64,000 nucleotides of DNA from assembly GCF_003665435.1 (NCBI RefSeq), contig NZ_CP023407.1, forward strand, positions 310,001-374,000, in the 5' to 3' direction. This document shows, piece by piece, positions 57,201-64,000 of this stretch (positions within the stretch are counted from its first letter, which is position 1; each line of letters starts with the position of its first letter). A program made the position numbers and the translations under genes. Source of the DNA: Streptomyces fungicidicus. GTDB taxonomy: Bacteria; Actinomycetota; Actinomycetes; Streptomycetales; Streptomycetaceae. The notes beneath the pieces were generated by a model. That model saw only the letters and a program-made list of their open reading frames with translations, did not search any database and was not told where the DNA came from.

Positions 57201-59842
57201 CCGGGTTCGACGCGGAAGCCGCGCAGCTGGATCTGGGCGTCGGCGCGGCCGACGTAGTCGAGGGTGCCGTCGGGGCGGCGCCGGGCCAGATCGCCCGAGC
57301 GGTACATGCGGGTGCCGGGCGGGCCGTAGGGGTCATCGAGGAAGCGCTCGGCGGTCAGCTCGGGGCGGTGCAGGTAGCCGGGGGCGACACCGGCGCCGGA
57401 GACGTACATCTCGCCGGTCGCGCCGGGCGGCACCGGGCGTCCCGCGGCGTCCAGCAGGTGGACCCGGAGGTCGGCGAGCGGAGTGCCGATGACGCCGGCG
57501 CGGCGCGGGTCGTCCAGGTCGGCTTCGGTGAGCCGGTGGTGGGTGACGTGCACGGTGGTCTCGGTGATGCCGTACATGTTCACCAGCGTCGGTCGGTCGA
57601 GGCCGTGCCGGTCGGCCCAGGGGCGCAGCCGCGCCGGGCGCAGGGCCTCCCCGCCGAAGACGACATAGCGCAACGCCCCACTGCCGTGACCGTGTTCGAG
57701 GTCGGCGTCGATGAGCTGCTCGAACGCGGACGGTGTCTGGTTGAGGACGGTCACGCCCTCGCGGTGCAGCAGGTCGAGGAAGTCGCGCGGCGAGCGGCTG
57801 ACGGCGTAGGGCACGACGACGATCCGGCCACCGTGCAGCAGGGCGCCCCAGATCTCCCACACGGAGAAGTCGAAGGCGTAGGAGTGGAACAGCGTCCACA
57901 CGTCGTCGGCCCGGAAGTCGAAGTGCTCGGCCGCGGCGGCGAAGAGGCGTACGACGTTGGCGTGCGGCACGGGTACGCCCTTGGGGCGGCCGGTGGAGCC
58001 GGAGGTGTGGATGATGTACGCGGTGTCGGACGGGCTGAGCGGGCCGTGCCGTTCGGTGTCGGTCAGGTCGGTGCCGGAGCGGCGGGCGAGATCTGCGGCC
58101 ACCTGGGGGTCGTCCAGCAGCAGGGTGGGGACGGCGTCCTGGGCGAGGTGAGAGTGGGCGTGTTCGGTGACGAGGACGACGGGGGCCGCGTCCTCGACGA
58201 CCAGCCGCAGCCGCCCGGCCGGCTGACCCGGGTCCAGGGGCAGGTAGGCGGCGCCGGTCTTCAGGACGGCCAGCAGGGCGGGCAGCAGCCGGATGCCGCG
58301 CTCAAGGGCGAGCGCCACGACCCGGCCGGGGCCCGCGCCGTGCTCGGTCAGCAGCCGGGCGATCCGGTTCGCCTCGGCGTTGAGACCGGCGTAGGTGAGC
58401 CGCTCGTCCCGGTGGCTGACGGCCGTGCGCTCGGGCCCGGCCGCGGCCCGTTCCTCGAACAGCTCCGTCAGGGTCCGCCCGACCGGATATGTGTGCGCGG
58501 GTGTGTCGCCGGGGTGTTCGCCCGGCAGCAGGATGTCCAGATCACCCAGCGGCGTCGCCGGGTCGGCCTCGGCCAGCAGGCGCAGCAGCGTGCGGAACCG
58601 GTCGCGGTGCAACGCGAGTTCGTCCTCGCCGTACAGGGCGGGGTTGGCGTCTAGGGCCAGCCACAGTCCGCCGCCGCGCTGTCCGGGACGCACCGAGATC
58701 TGCAAGTCGTCGACGGCTCCGCCGGACAGGTGGTGCCAGGTGGTGGGGTGACCGCCGAAGACCGGGGACTCGTCGAACGGGACGATGTTCAGCACCGGCC
58801 CGTGCAGTCGGCGTCCGGTGCCCAGCAGGCCCAGGTCGCGGCGGAGGAACTCGCCGCGGTAGCGCTGGTGGCGGCGCAGGGCCCGCAGTTCGTCGGCGAC
58901 CGCCCGGGCCAGCTCCGCGACGCTCGTCGCGGGGGCGGCGGCCACGCGCAGCGGCAGGACGTCCGAGGCGGTGCCGGGGGTGCGCAGGGCCGCGCTGCCC
59001 AGCCGGCTCATCGTGGCCATGCCCAGGACCAGGTCGCGGGCGCCGGTCATCCGGTGCAGGTAGACGGCGGTCGCGGCGGTCAGCAGGTCGGTGCGCCGGA
59101 CACCGAGGCGGGCGGCCGCGGCGTCCAGGGCATCGGTCTCGGCGGGCGTCAGTTCGGCGGTGCGGCGCAGGAAGGGCGCGGTGGGGGGCGCCGTGCGGGC
59201 AGTGAGCCGGGCGGGTTCGGGCAGGCCGGCCAGACGCCGCGCCCAGTGGTCACGGTCGCGGGCAAAGCGCTCGGAGGCGAGGTAGGCCGCCTCCTCCTCC
59301 TGGAGCCGGCGCACCGGCGCGAAGGCGCACGGCTCCGGTTCGCGGTCCTCGGCCAGCGCGTTGTACGTCTCGGCCAGGCGGCGCCCGAGGAGCTTGTAGC
59401 TGTAGCCGTCCAGCAGCAGGTGGTGTGCCCTCAGCAGCCACAGGTGCCGGTCCTCGGCGAGGGTGAGCAGGGTGTGCGCGAACAGGGGGCCCTTCTCCGG
59501 GTCCACCGGGGTCGCGAGGTCGGCGCGGACGTACTCCCATGCGGTGGCTTCCGGATCGGCGGCGCCGCTGACGTCGGCCCGGTTCAGACTCCAGTCGTCC
59601 GCCTCCGGAGCCGGGTGGCAGCGCGGACCGTCGTCGGTGTCGGCGAACCGCAGGGCGAAGGTGTCGGCCTCGGCGACGACGCGCCGCAACGCGGTCTCGA
59701 ACAGGGCGCTGTCGAGGGGACCGTGGATCTCCACGGCCTCCGCGGTGTTGTACGCGGCGCTGTCCGGTGCGAGCCGTCCGGCGTACCACAGGCCCTCCTG
59801 GGCTCCGGACAGCGGTCGACGTGCGTCGTCCTGGAGTGACAT
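51206..59842 (-). CDS. antC: antimycin nonribosomal peptide synthetase, C-A-PCP-C-A-KR-PCP
   Basis: About 2878 residues. C1 (1-435) has AHHLLLDGYS near 139 and looks like a starter C domain taking an aryl group. A1 (455-960) has HTSGSTGRPKGV near 611; pocket residues read D F W N V G M V H plus Lys, the threonine code. PCP1 Ser is near 1013. C2 has LHHGAADGWS near 1196. The second activating domain (1630-2170, TSGSTGLPKAV near 1841) is of the acyl-AMP-ligase type (GDLAFLRDGELYITGRAKDV), followed by KR (GGLGGVG near 2466; YAAANAYLDAL) and PCP2 (near 2787). Module 2 by correspondence loads pyruvate and reduces it to lactate. ATG at 59842 has GTGAGG upstream. Confidence 0.96.
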
Positions 59843-60110
59843 AGCGCAAACCTCACGTGGCAAACCGAAGATGTCCCGGACGGCGAGGCCCGGCCGGATC
59901 GGACGGGTGCGGCCACCCTTGTGCCACCCCCGTGTCGCCCGCGCACGGCGTACCGCCGCACACCGGGCGCGGCCCACGGGGGGATACAGGGGATGCAAAG
60001 GCCGCACACCGGGGTCAGGGCGATCACGCCGTCTGCCCCGGTTTCACGTCACAGCACGTTGAGGCACCCGCACGGGCCGGGTCAAGGCGAACCGGCCCGC
60101 CGGCGGGCGC

Positions 60111-60128
60111 TTCAGTGATTTCCCTGAA
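60111..60128. promoter_or_regulatory. PAS-LuxR-type box, antC side
   Basis: TTCAGTGATTTCCCTGAA; on the minus strand TTCAGGGAAATCACTGAA. It shares the core AGGGAAATCAC with the antB-side box in opposite orientation and has TTCAG/CTGAA outer arms. Match to CTVGGGAWWTCCCBAG is about 11 of 16. Confidence 0.6.
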
Positions 60129-60166
60129 ATCCGCCGGGCCAGGGAGTGCGGACCACTGCTCAACTT

Positions 60167-60182
60167 CTAGGGAAATCACGCG
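60167..60182. promoter_or_regulatory. PAS-LuxR-type box, antB side
   Basis: CTAGGGAAATCACGCG matches the PimM/FscRI-type consensus CTVGGGAWWTCCCBAG at 14 of 16 positions. It lies about 150 nt before the antB start, the usual distance from a -35 region with a leader. Confidence 0.7.
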
Positions 60183-60334
60183 ACTTCCCCGCCCAGGAGC
60201 CTGTGGGCTGGATTCCGCCGCGCTCCGCCGTGCACCCTCGAAAGGCCCCCGACCTCCCCGCGGACCACCGCGGCGGCAGACCCGTCCCGGGGCCGTGGAC
60301 TTCCGGAACGAACGACGGAAAGAAGGCTGACGGC

Positions 60335-61642
60335 ATGCACCGTGCGCTGTGTCCGGTCGAGACGCTCTACGTGAGCCAGAGAAGCAGGGCCGTGCTGTCC
60401 TGCACCCTGCGTGGACCGGTGGATGTCGCGGCACTGTCGGCCGCGTTCGACGCCACTACCGAGGCGAACCCGCCGCTGCGCTCCCGCATCGAACAGGACG
60501 GGGCGGGGCACCTGTTGCGCGTCCTCGACGCCGACGAGCTGCCCCGGCTGGTCACCCGGACCGGCGACGAGGCCGAGGCCTACGCGGCGGAGCTGAACAG
60601 GCCACTGCCGCTCGGAGGCCCCCTCAGCCGCGCCGTCCTGGTCAGTGCACCGGGCGGGGACCGCCACCTCTTCGTGCTGGTGATCGACCACACCATCACC
60701 GACGGCCACAGCAGCATCGCACTGCACAACGCCCTGTGGGACCGCTACCGGCAGTTGGTCGAGGGGGGCACCGGCGAGAGCGCCGATCCGGAGGGCCCCC
60801 GCTGGCCGGAGCCGGTGAGCCGGCTGCTGCCTGCCGTCGACGACGCCGACACGACGAAGTACCTGGCCGGCCGCCTGGAGGAGGTACGGCGCCATCCGGT
60901 CGAGCTGGTCCCCTACGACGCCGCCCTCGGCGAAGGGGCCGACGCCGGCGGGCACATCGAGGTCCGCAGGACGACCCTGGACGCGGACCTCACCTCACGG
61001 CTGCGCCGGACGGCGCGCGCCTCGGGCGTCTCGGTGCACGCTCTGATCTCCGCGACCCTTCTGGTGACGGCGAGACGGCGGCTGCCGGGGGACGACGGAG
61101 CCCGCACGCTCGGCTGTCTCTCCCCCGTGGACCTGCGCTCGCGGCTGTCCCCGCCGCTGCCCGCCTCCGCCCCGGTCCCCGCGGTCACCACCCACCTGCA
61201 GTCCCTTCAGGTGTCCGCAGGCTCCGAGCCGTTGGAGGTCGCCCGCGCCGTGCACGCCCGTCTCAGCGACTTCCTCTCCCGAGGCGACCACGTGCACGAG
61301 ATGCGCATCACGCCGGAGATCCGCCGCAACCCCGCCCTGCAACTGGCCACGGTGATCGCCACCAACATGGGCGTGGTCCCGGGCCCCCGCCTGCCCGGCG
61401 GGCTGCGGGCCGTCGACGTACGACTGGTCCCGGGCCGCGAGCACTACTTCCCGCAGGCCGGTCGTAGCCCCGTCATGGCCTGCGTCGTCTCCTTCGAGGG
61501 CCGGCTCAGCATCGAGTTCCCGCACTCCACCGCCTGCTACAGCCCTGACTTCATGAGGGCATTCCGCGACGACGTGCGCGCCGGACTCCTGGCCTTCACG
61601 GATGCGGTCGAGCCCGAGCACGCCCTGGCCGCCACCGGCTGA
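60335..61642 (+). CDS. antB: acyltransferase for the antimycin C8 hydroxyl
   Basis: About 435 residues of the condensation-domain/PapA-like acyltransferase superfamily. The catalytic HxxxD is in VIDHTITDGHSS; a late GVVPGPRLPGGL and GFE-like SFEGRLSIEFPHS correspond to the DFG region. It adds diverse acyl groups to the C8 oxygen of antimycins. ATG at 60335 has AGAAGG upstream; the longer open frame runs through the PAS-LuxR boxes and is rejected. Confidence 0.92.
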   Translation: MHRALCPVETLYVSQRSRAVLSCTLRGPVDVAALSAAFDATTEANPPLRSRIEQDGAGHLLRVLDADELPRLVTRTGDEAEAYAAELNRPLPLGGPLSRAVLVSAPGGDRHLFVLVIDHTITDGHSSIALHNALWDRYRQLVEGGTGESADPEGPRWPEPVSRLLPAVDDADTTKYLAGRLEEVRRHPVELVPYDAALGEGADAGGHIEVRRTTLDADLTSRLRRTARASGVSVHALISATLLVTARRRLPGDDGARTLGCLSPVDLRSRLSPPLPASAPVPAVTTHLQSLQVSAGSEPLEVARAVHARLSDFLSRGDHVHEMRITPEIRRNPALQLATVIATNMGVVPGPRLPGGLRAVDVRLVPGREHYFPQAGRSPVMACVVSFEGRLSIEFPHSTACYSPDFMRAFRDDVRAGLLAFTDAVEPEHALAATG

Positions 61643-61706
61643 GTACGACCGCCCGTCCGCCCCTTCCGTCCCCGCCCCGCCCGGCCGTAAGGAACCTCTG
61701 TCCGTC

Positions 61707-62225
61707 ATGACGACCGTCAGCGAACTTCCCTCCGCCCTCACGCTGCTCCCCCGAGCCCAGGCGGGCGACGAGCACGCGATGAACCACCTGCTGACCGCCA
61801 TCACGCCCTACGTGGCGCGTATTTGCCGGTCCATCACCCATGACGACGGCGCCGACGCCACGCAGGAGGCACTGCTGGCCGTCTACCGCGGCCTGGGATC
61901 CCTGCGCGAACCAGCGGCGTTCTACGGCTGGGTGCGCTCCGTGTCGGTCCGGGAGGCCGTCCGCACCGCCAAGCGCTACGGCACGGAGCGCTGCTGCTCC
62001 GAGGTGGAGGCTCGGCAGGAGACGAATCCCCTGGACGCGGTGTACATCAGCGATGTGCTGGAACGCCTGTCGCAGGCGCACCGACAGGTCCTCGCCCTGC
62101 GTGTCTACGGGCTCAACGAGGAGGAGATGGCCGAGGTGCTCGCCCTGCCCGTGGGCACCGTCCGTTCCCGTCTCTTCCGTGCCCGCCGCCGGTTCCAGGA
62201 AGCCTGGCAGCCCTCGGCGGCGTGA
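61707..62225 (+). CDS. antA: antimycin pathway ECF sigma factor
   Basis: About 172 residues. Region 2 spans ITPYVARICRSITHDDGADATQEALLAVYRGLGSLRE, region 4 spans LSQAHRQVLALRVYGLNEEEMAEVL with recognition helix PVGTVRSRLFRARRRF. No anti-sigma gene is nearby, as for this orphan factor. The protein ends SAA; a C-terminal Ala-Ala is a ClpXP recognition tag and known to shorten the life of this factor. AAGGAA lies upstream of the ATG. It activates the antGF and antH-P operons. Confidence 0.93.
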   Translation: MTTVSELPSALTLLPRAQAGDEHAMNHLLTAITPYVARICRSITHDDGADATQEALLAVYRGLGSLREPAAFYGWVRSVSVREAVRTAKRYGTERCCSEVEARQETNPLDAVYISDVLERLSQAHRQVLALRVYGLNEEEMAEVLALPVGTVRSRLFRARRRFQEAWQPSAA

Positions 62226-62228
62226 GGC

Positions 62229-62256
62229 CGGTCCGGCCCCCGCGGGGGCCGGACCG
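62229..62256. terminator. hairpin after antA
   Basis: CGGTCCGGCCCC-CGCG-GGGGCCGGACCG: 12-bp perfect stem starting 3 nt past the antA stop. Confidence 0.8.
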
Positions 62257-62262
62257 TTACGG

Positions 62263-62297
62263 CGGCGGCCGTGGCGGTGTTTCCGCCACGGCCGCCG
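62263..62297. terminator. second hairpin between antA and the PAS-LuxR gene
   Basis: CGGCGGCCGTGGCGG and CCGCCACGGCCGCCG form a 15-bp perfect stem with loop TGTTT. With the first hairpin it isolates the convergent genes. Confidence 0.8.
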
Positions 62298-62325
62298 TGC
62301 GGGGCCCGGCAGGCCCCGTTCCGCA

Positions 62326-63006
62326 CTACCGCACGCATTCCGGGAGGACACGCGGGGGCCACTGCCCCGCGGCGAACATCCCGAGGGCGTGTGCCCGCGC
62401 CACGAGGGCGGGCCGGTTGGGCGCGTCGAAACGACGCAGCATCTGTCCGACGCGGTACTCGATGCCCTGGCGGCTCAGATACAGACGGGAGGCCAACTGC
62501 ACCGTGGATTCGCCATTCGCCACACCCTCCAGAACCTGCGCGTCCAGGGCGCTGAGCACGGGCCCGCCGGTGACCGCTTCCGCCGTCCGGCGCAGCAGGA
62601 CGACGACACCGGCCATCTCACCCGAGGGGTGCCTGACGGCGATGGCGGTGATATCGGCATGGAAACTGCGGCCGTCGCCGTCCCGGCCCGTCACCTTCTG
62701 CTTGAATCTCCGGCTGGGCCCCGAGGAAAGCGCGGCGAATTGTTCCCGCAAATGGCCCGGAGTCCGCGACCGGAGCAGTTCGAGGAGTCCGCGTCCGCAG
62801 ATCTCGTCGGCACTCAGACCGAATTGGCGGGCGAATTCGGGTTCCGCGGCCGTGACCACGAGGTCCTGCGGGGAGAGGTGAGCCGTACAGGTGGCCGCCG
62901 GGGTCACGTGGTCCTGCGCGGCGATCAGGTCGCGGCGGGCGGGAACAGCTGTGGCTGCGGTCCTCTTCTTGCTGGGCGAGGCGTCGGGGTAGCTCTTGGT
63001 GGCCAC
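62326..63006 (-). CDS. PAS-LuxR family transcriptional regulator
   Basis: About 226 residues. A basic 40-residue N-terminus precedes a PAS domain (about 42-140: DLVVTAAEPEFARQFGLSAD, GRGLLELLRSRTPGHLREQF, RSFHADITAIAVR). The C-terminal LuxR-type helix-turn-helix (about 150-215) reads LSALDAQVLEGVANGEST and LASRLYLSRQGIEYRVGQML. This is the architecture of PimM, AmphRIV and FscRI. The GTG start has AAGGAAGG about 8 nt upstream. It is convergent with antA. FscRI-type regulators activate antBA and antCDE in other strains, and matching boxes lie upstream of both here. Confidence 0.9.
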   Translation of the reverse strand: MATKSYPDASPSKKRTAATAVPARRDLIAAQDHVTPAATCTAHLSPQDLVVTAAEPEFARQFGLSADEICGRGLLELLRSRTPGHLREQFAALSSGPSRRFKQKVTGRDGDGRSFHADITAIAVRHPSGEMAGVVVLLRRTAEAVTGGPVLSALDAQVLEGVANGESTVQLASRLYLSRQGIEYRVGQMLRRFDAPNRPALVARAHALGMFAAGQWPPRVLPECVR

Positions 63007-63439
63007 GGACGTACCTTCCTTCTTCCTGCACGTGGGGGGCTGGGAAGGGTGTCAGGGACGCGGAGCGGACCGATGCGCTGTACCTGGGTGTCGACGAGCG
63101 CCCGGTGACGGCACCCGCCACCTCGTCGGTGGCCGGGGCCGGAGTTCCGCGTCGTTCCCGGCCGGCGGCGGGCCCCGGAACCGGGTTCAGGTCGGGTGAG
63201 CGGAGGGTGCGGAGGGAACGGTGCCGAGGCGACCGTCATCCGGGTCTGCTGGGCAACGTTGTCATCACTGCTGTTCGAGCCCGAGGTGCGGTCCCGTCGA
63301 CGGGCGGGCGGGCGACACGGAAGCCCTGTCGAGACGAGAAGCCCGTTCGGGCAGTGGGGAGCACGAAAACCTCCACGAGGCGAAGAGGGGATCGTCAGGG
63401 GGAAGCCTCCTTCGAGATTAAGGGGAGACAACCCTTGAG

Positions 63440-63482
63440 ACAAGAGTTTGCCAGGTGATCTGGGCAATGCGTCAACTCTTGT
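63440..63482. promoter_or_regulatory. nested inverted repeats upstream of the PAS-LuxR gene
   Basis: Outer arms ACAAGAGTT and AACTCTTGT (9 bp) enclose inner arms TTGCCAG and CTGGGCAA (one bulge). The AT content is high for this genome. It could be an operator pair or a structured leader. Confidence 0.5.
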
Positions 63483-63627
63483 GCGAGCGGGCCGAATTCG
63501 GGCCCCGCGAACCGCCGTCACCAACAATCCCGCCGGCCCGGGACGCTGCCCATTGGAATGCGCTTACCCGCCACACCTAACGGCTTGTCGCCCCTTGCCG
63601 CGCTCCTTGAAGTGCTGACAACTCACC

Positions 63628-63641
63628 TGCCCGATCGGGCA
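63628..63641. promoter_or_regulatory. 14-bp perfect palindrome upstream of the XRE gene
   Basis: TGCCCGATCGGGCA lies 51 nt before the XRE-family start. Its symmetry and place suit an autoregulatory operator. Confidence 0.5.
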
Positions 63642-63692
63642 AGCGGAACCACGGATACCGCGCCGACCGGGCCACCGAACCCGAGGAGGGAG

Positions 63693-64000
63693 ATGCTCGA
63701 CCAGCCGCAGTTCGGCCGTCGGCTCAAAAGACTCCGGACCGCACGCGGCCTGAGCCAGGCCGACGTCGTCGGCGACGGCATGTCGACGGGACACCTGTCA
63801 CGCCTGGAGTCCGGCGGCCGGCGACCCACCGAGCGCACCGTGGCCTACCTCGCCCGGCGACTCGGCGTCGACGCTTCGGCCCTGACCGGCCCGCAGGACG
63901 ACGGGTCCCTGAGCGGAGTGCTGGCCGCCGTGGTCTCGGCGCCGTCCGGGACGGACAGCACCGCGGCGCTCGACCGCGCGGTCGAGGACGACCCCGGCGA
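63693..64000 (+). CDS. XRE-family helix-turn-helix regulator (5' part only)
   Basis: The gene runs off the window; 102 codons are visible. Residues about 7-65 form an XRE domain: FGRRLKRLRTARGLSQADVV, STGHLSRLESGGRRPTERTV, YLARRLGVDASAL. GAGGAGGGAG lies before ATG 63693. Large XRE regulators with TPR tails usually follow this start in Streptomyces, but the rest is not visible. A role for the antimycin cluster is possible but unsupported. Confidence 0.85.
   Translation, partial: MLDQPQFGRRLKRLRTARGLSQADVVGDGMSTGHLSRLESGGRRPTERTVAYLARRLGVDASALTGPQDDGSLSGVLAAVVSAPSGTDSTAALDRAVEDDPG

Larger units (their letters stand above)
59843..60334. promoter_or_regulatory. divergent antC/antB intergenic region
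   Basis: A 492-nt space with no credible gene. It must hold the promoters of antCDE (leftward) and antBA (rightward). The two GGGAAATC boxes listed separately lie near its middle. No further clear operator was seen. Confidence 0.7.
63007..63692. other. non-coding stretch between two regulator genes
   Basis: A 686-nt divergent space. Open frames within it have no coding bias that fits one frame and no ribosome sites, so none is called. It contains the nested dyad and the palindrome listed below and presumably the promoters of the PAS-LuxR and XRE genes. Confidence 0.6.

Noticed and set aside
53516..58654. 1712-codon open frame antisense to antC, and many similar long antisense frames
   Set aside because: They mirror the high third-position GC of the sense genes, have no ribosome sites and give low-complexity Gly/Val/Arg-rich products.
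63105..63458. Small plus-strand gene in the border space
   Set aside because: Overlapping frames of equal quality, no ribosome site, no recognisable motif.

Overview
The window is about 64 kb of very GC-rich DNA. Third codon positions are nearly all G or C, GTG starts and GGAGG ribosome sites are frequent, and the genes are densely packed. The gene content (ECF41 sigma factor, PP2C/GAF phosphatase, PAS-LuxR regulator, polyketide/peptide synthases, a 25-codon bL37-like ribosomal protein) points to Streptomyces or a close relative. No transposase, tRNA, rRNA or CRISPR array was seen.

Left part (1-17 kb): two secreted ester hydrolases of the PHB-depolymerase/oligomer-hydrolase type stand beside a two-subunit 3-oxoacid CoA-transferase, which suggests extracellular hydroxyalkanoate use. 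A run of small metabolic and regulatory genes follows: a WYL regulator divergent from a NIPSNAP gene, a VOC protein, a ComB-like phosphatase, a secreted beta-propeller, ArsR-like and AraC-like regulators, a DHFR-like reductase, an alcohol dehydrogenase, a divergent SNase-like protein, a MerR-HEAT regulator coupled to a HEAT protein, an acetyltransferase and a secreted EEP hydrolase. Several divergent or upstream spaces carry clean inverted repeats.

Middle part (17-35 kb): a protein with 11-residue repeats precedes a zinc uptake locus of the AztABCD type. It has two AztD-like propeller lipoproteins and a Zur-like box overlapping the aztA start. An ECF41-type sigma factor, an MFS transporter and a GAF/PP2C phosphatase follow. 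Next comes a btuFCD vitamin B12 importer behind a cobalamin riboswitch, a decayed cupin-like gene, the bL37-like gene, and a GAF regulator with an aldehyde dehydrogenase.

Right part (35.3-62.2 kb): this is a complete antimycin-type depsipeptide cluster carrying all 17 genes (antA to antQ, the long form). AntN, AntO and AntP turn tryptophan into anthranilate. AntF loads it on carrier protein AntG, which AntQ primes. The Paa-like oxygenase AntHIJKL and the AntO step make the 3-formamidosalicylate starter. AntC (C-A-PCP-C-A-KR-PCP) adds threonine and a reduced keto acid. AntD (KS-AT-ACP-TE) adds an alkylmalonyl unit supplied by AntE and closes the dilactone. AntM reduces and AntB acylates the C8 oxygen. 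AntA is the pathway ECF sigma factor and ends in Ala-Ala.

Directly downstream of antBA lies a convergent PAS-LuxR regulator gene. The antC/antB intergenic space holds two PAS-LuxR-type boxes. Together they suggest in-cis control of a pathway whose known PAS-LuxR activator usually sits in a separate polyene cluster. The window ends inside an XRE-family regulator gene preceded by a perfect palindrome.
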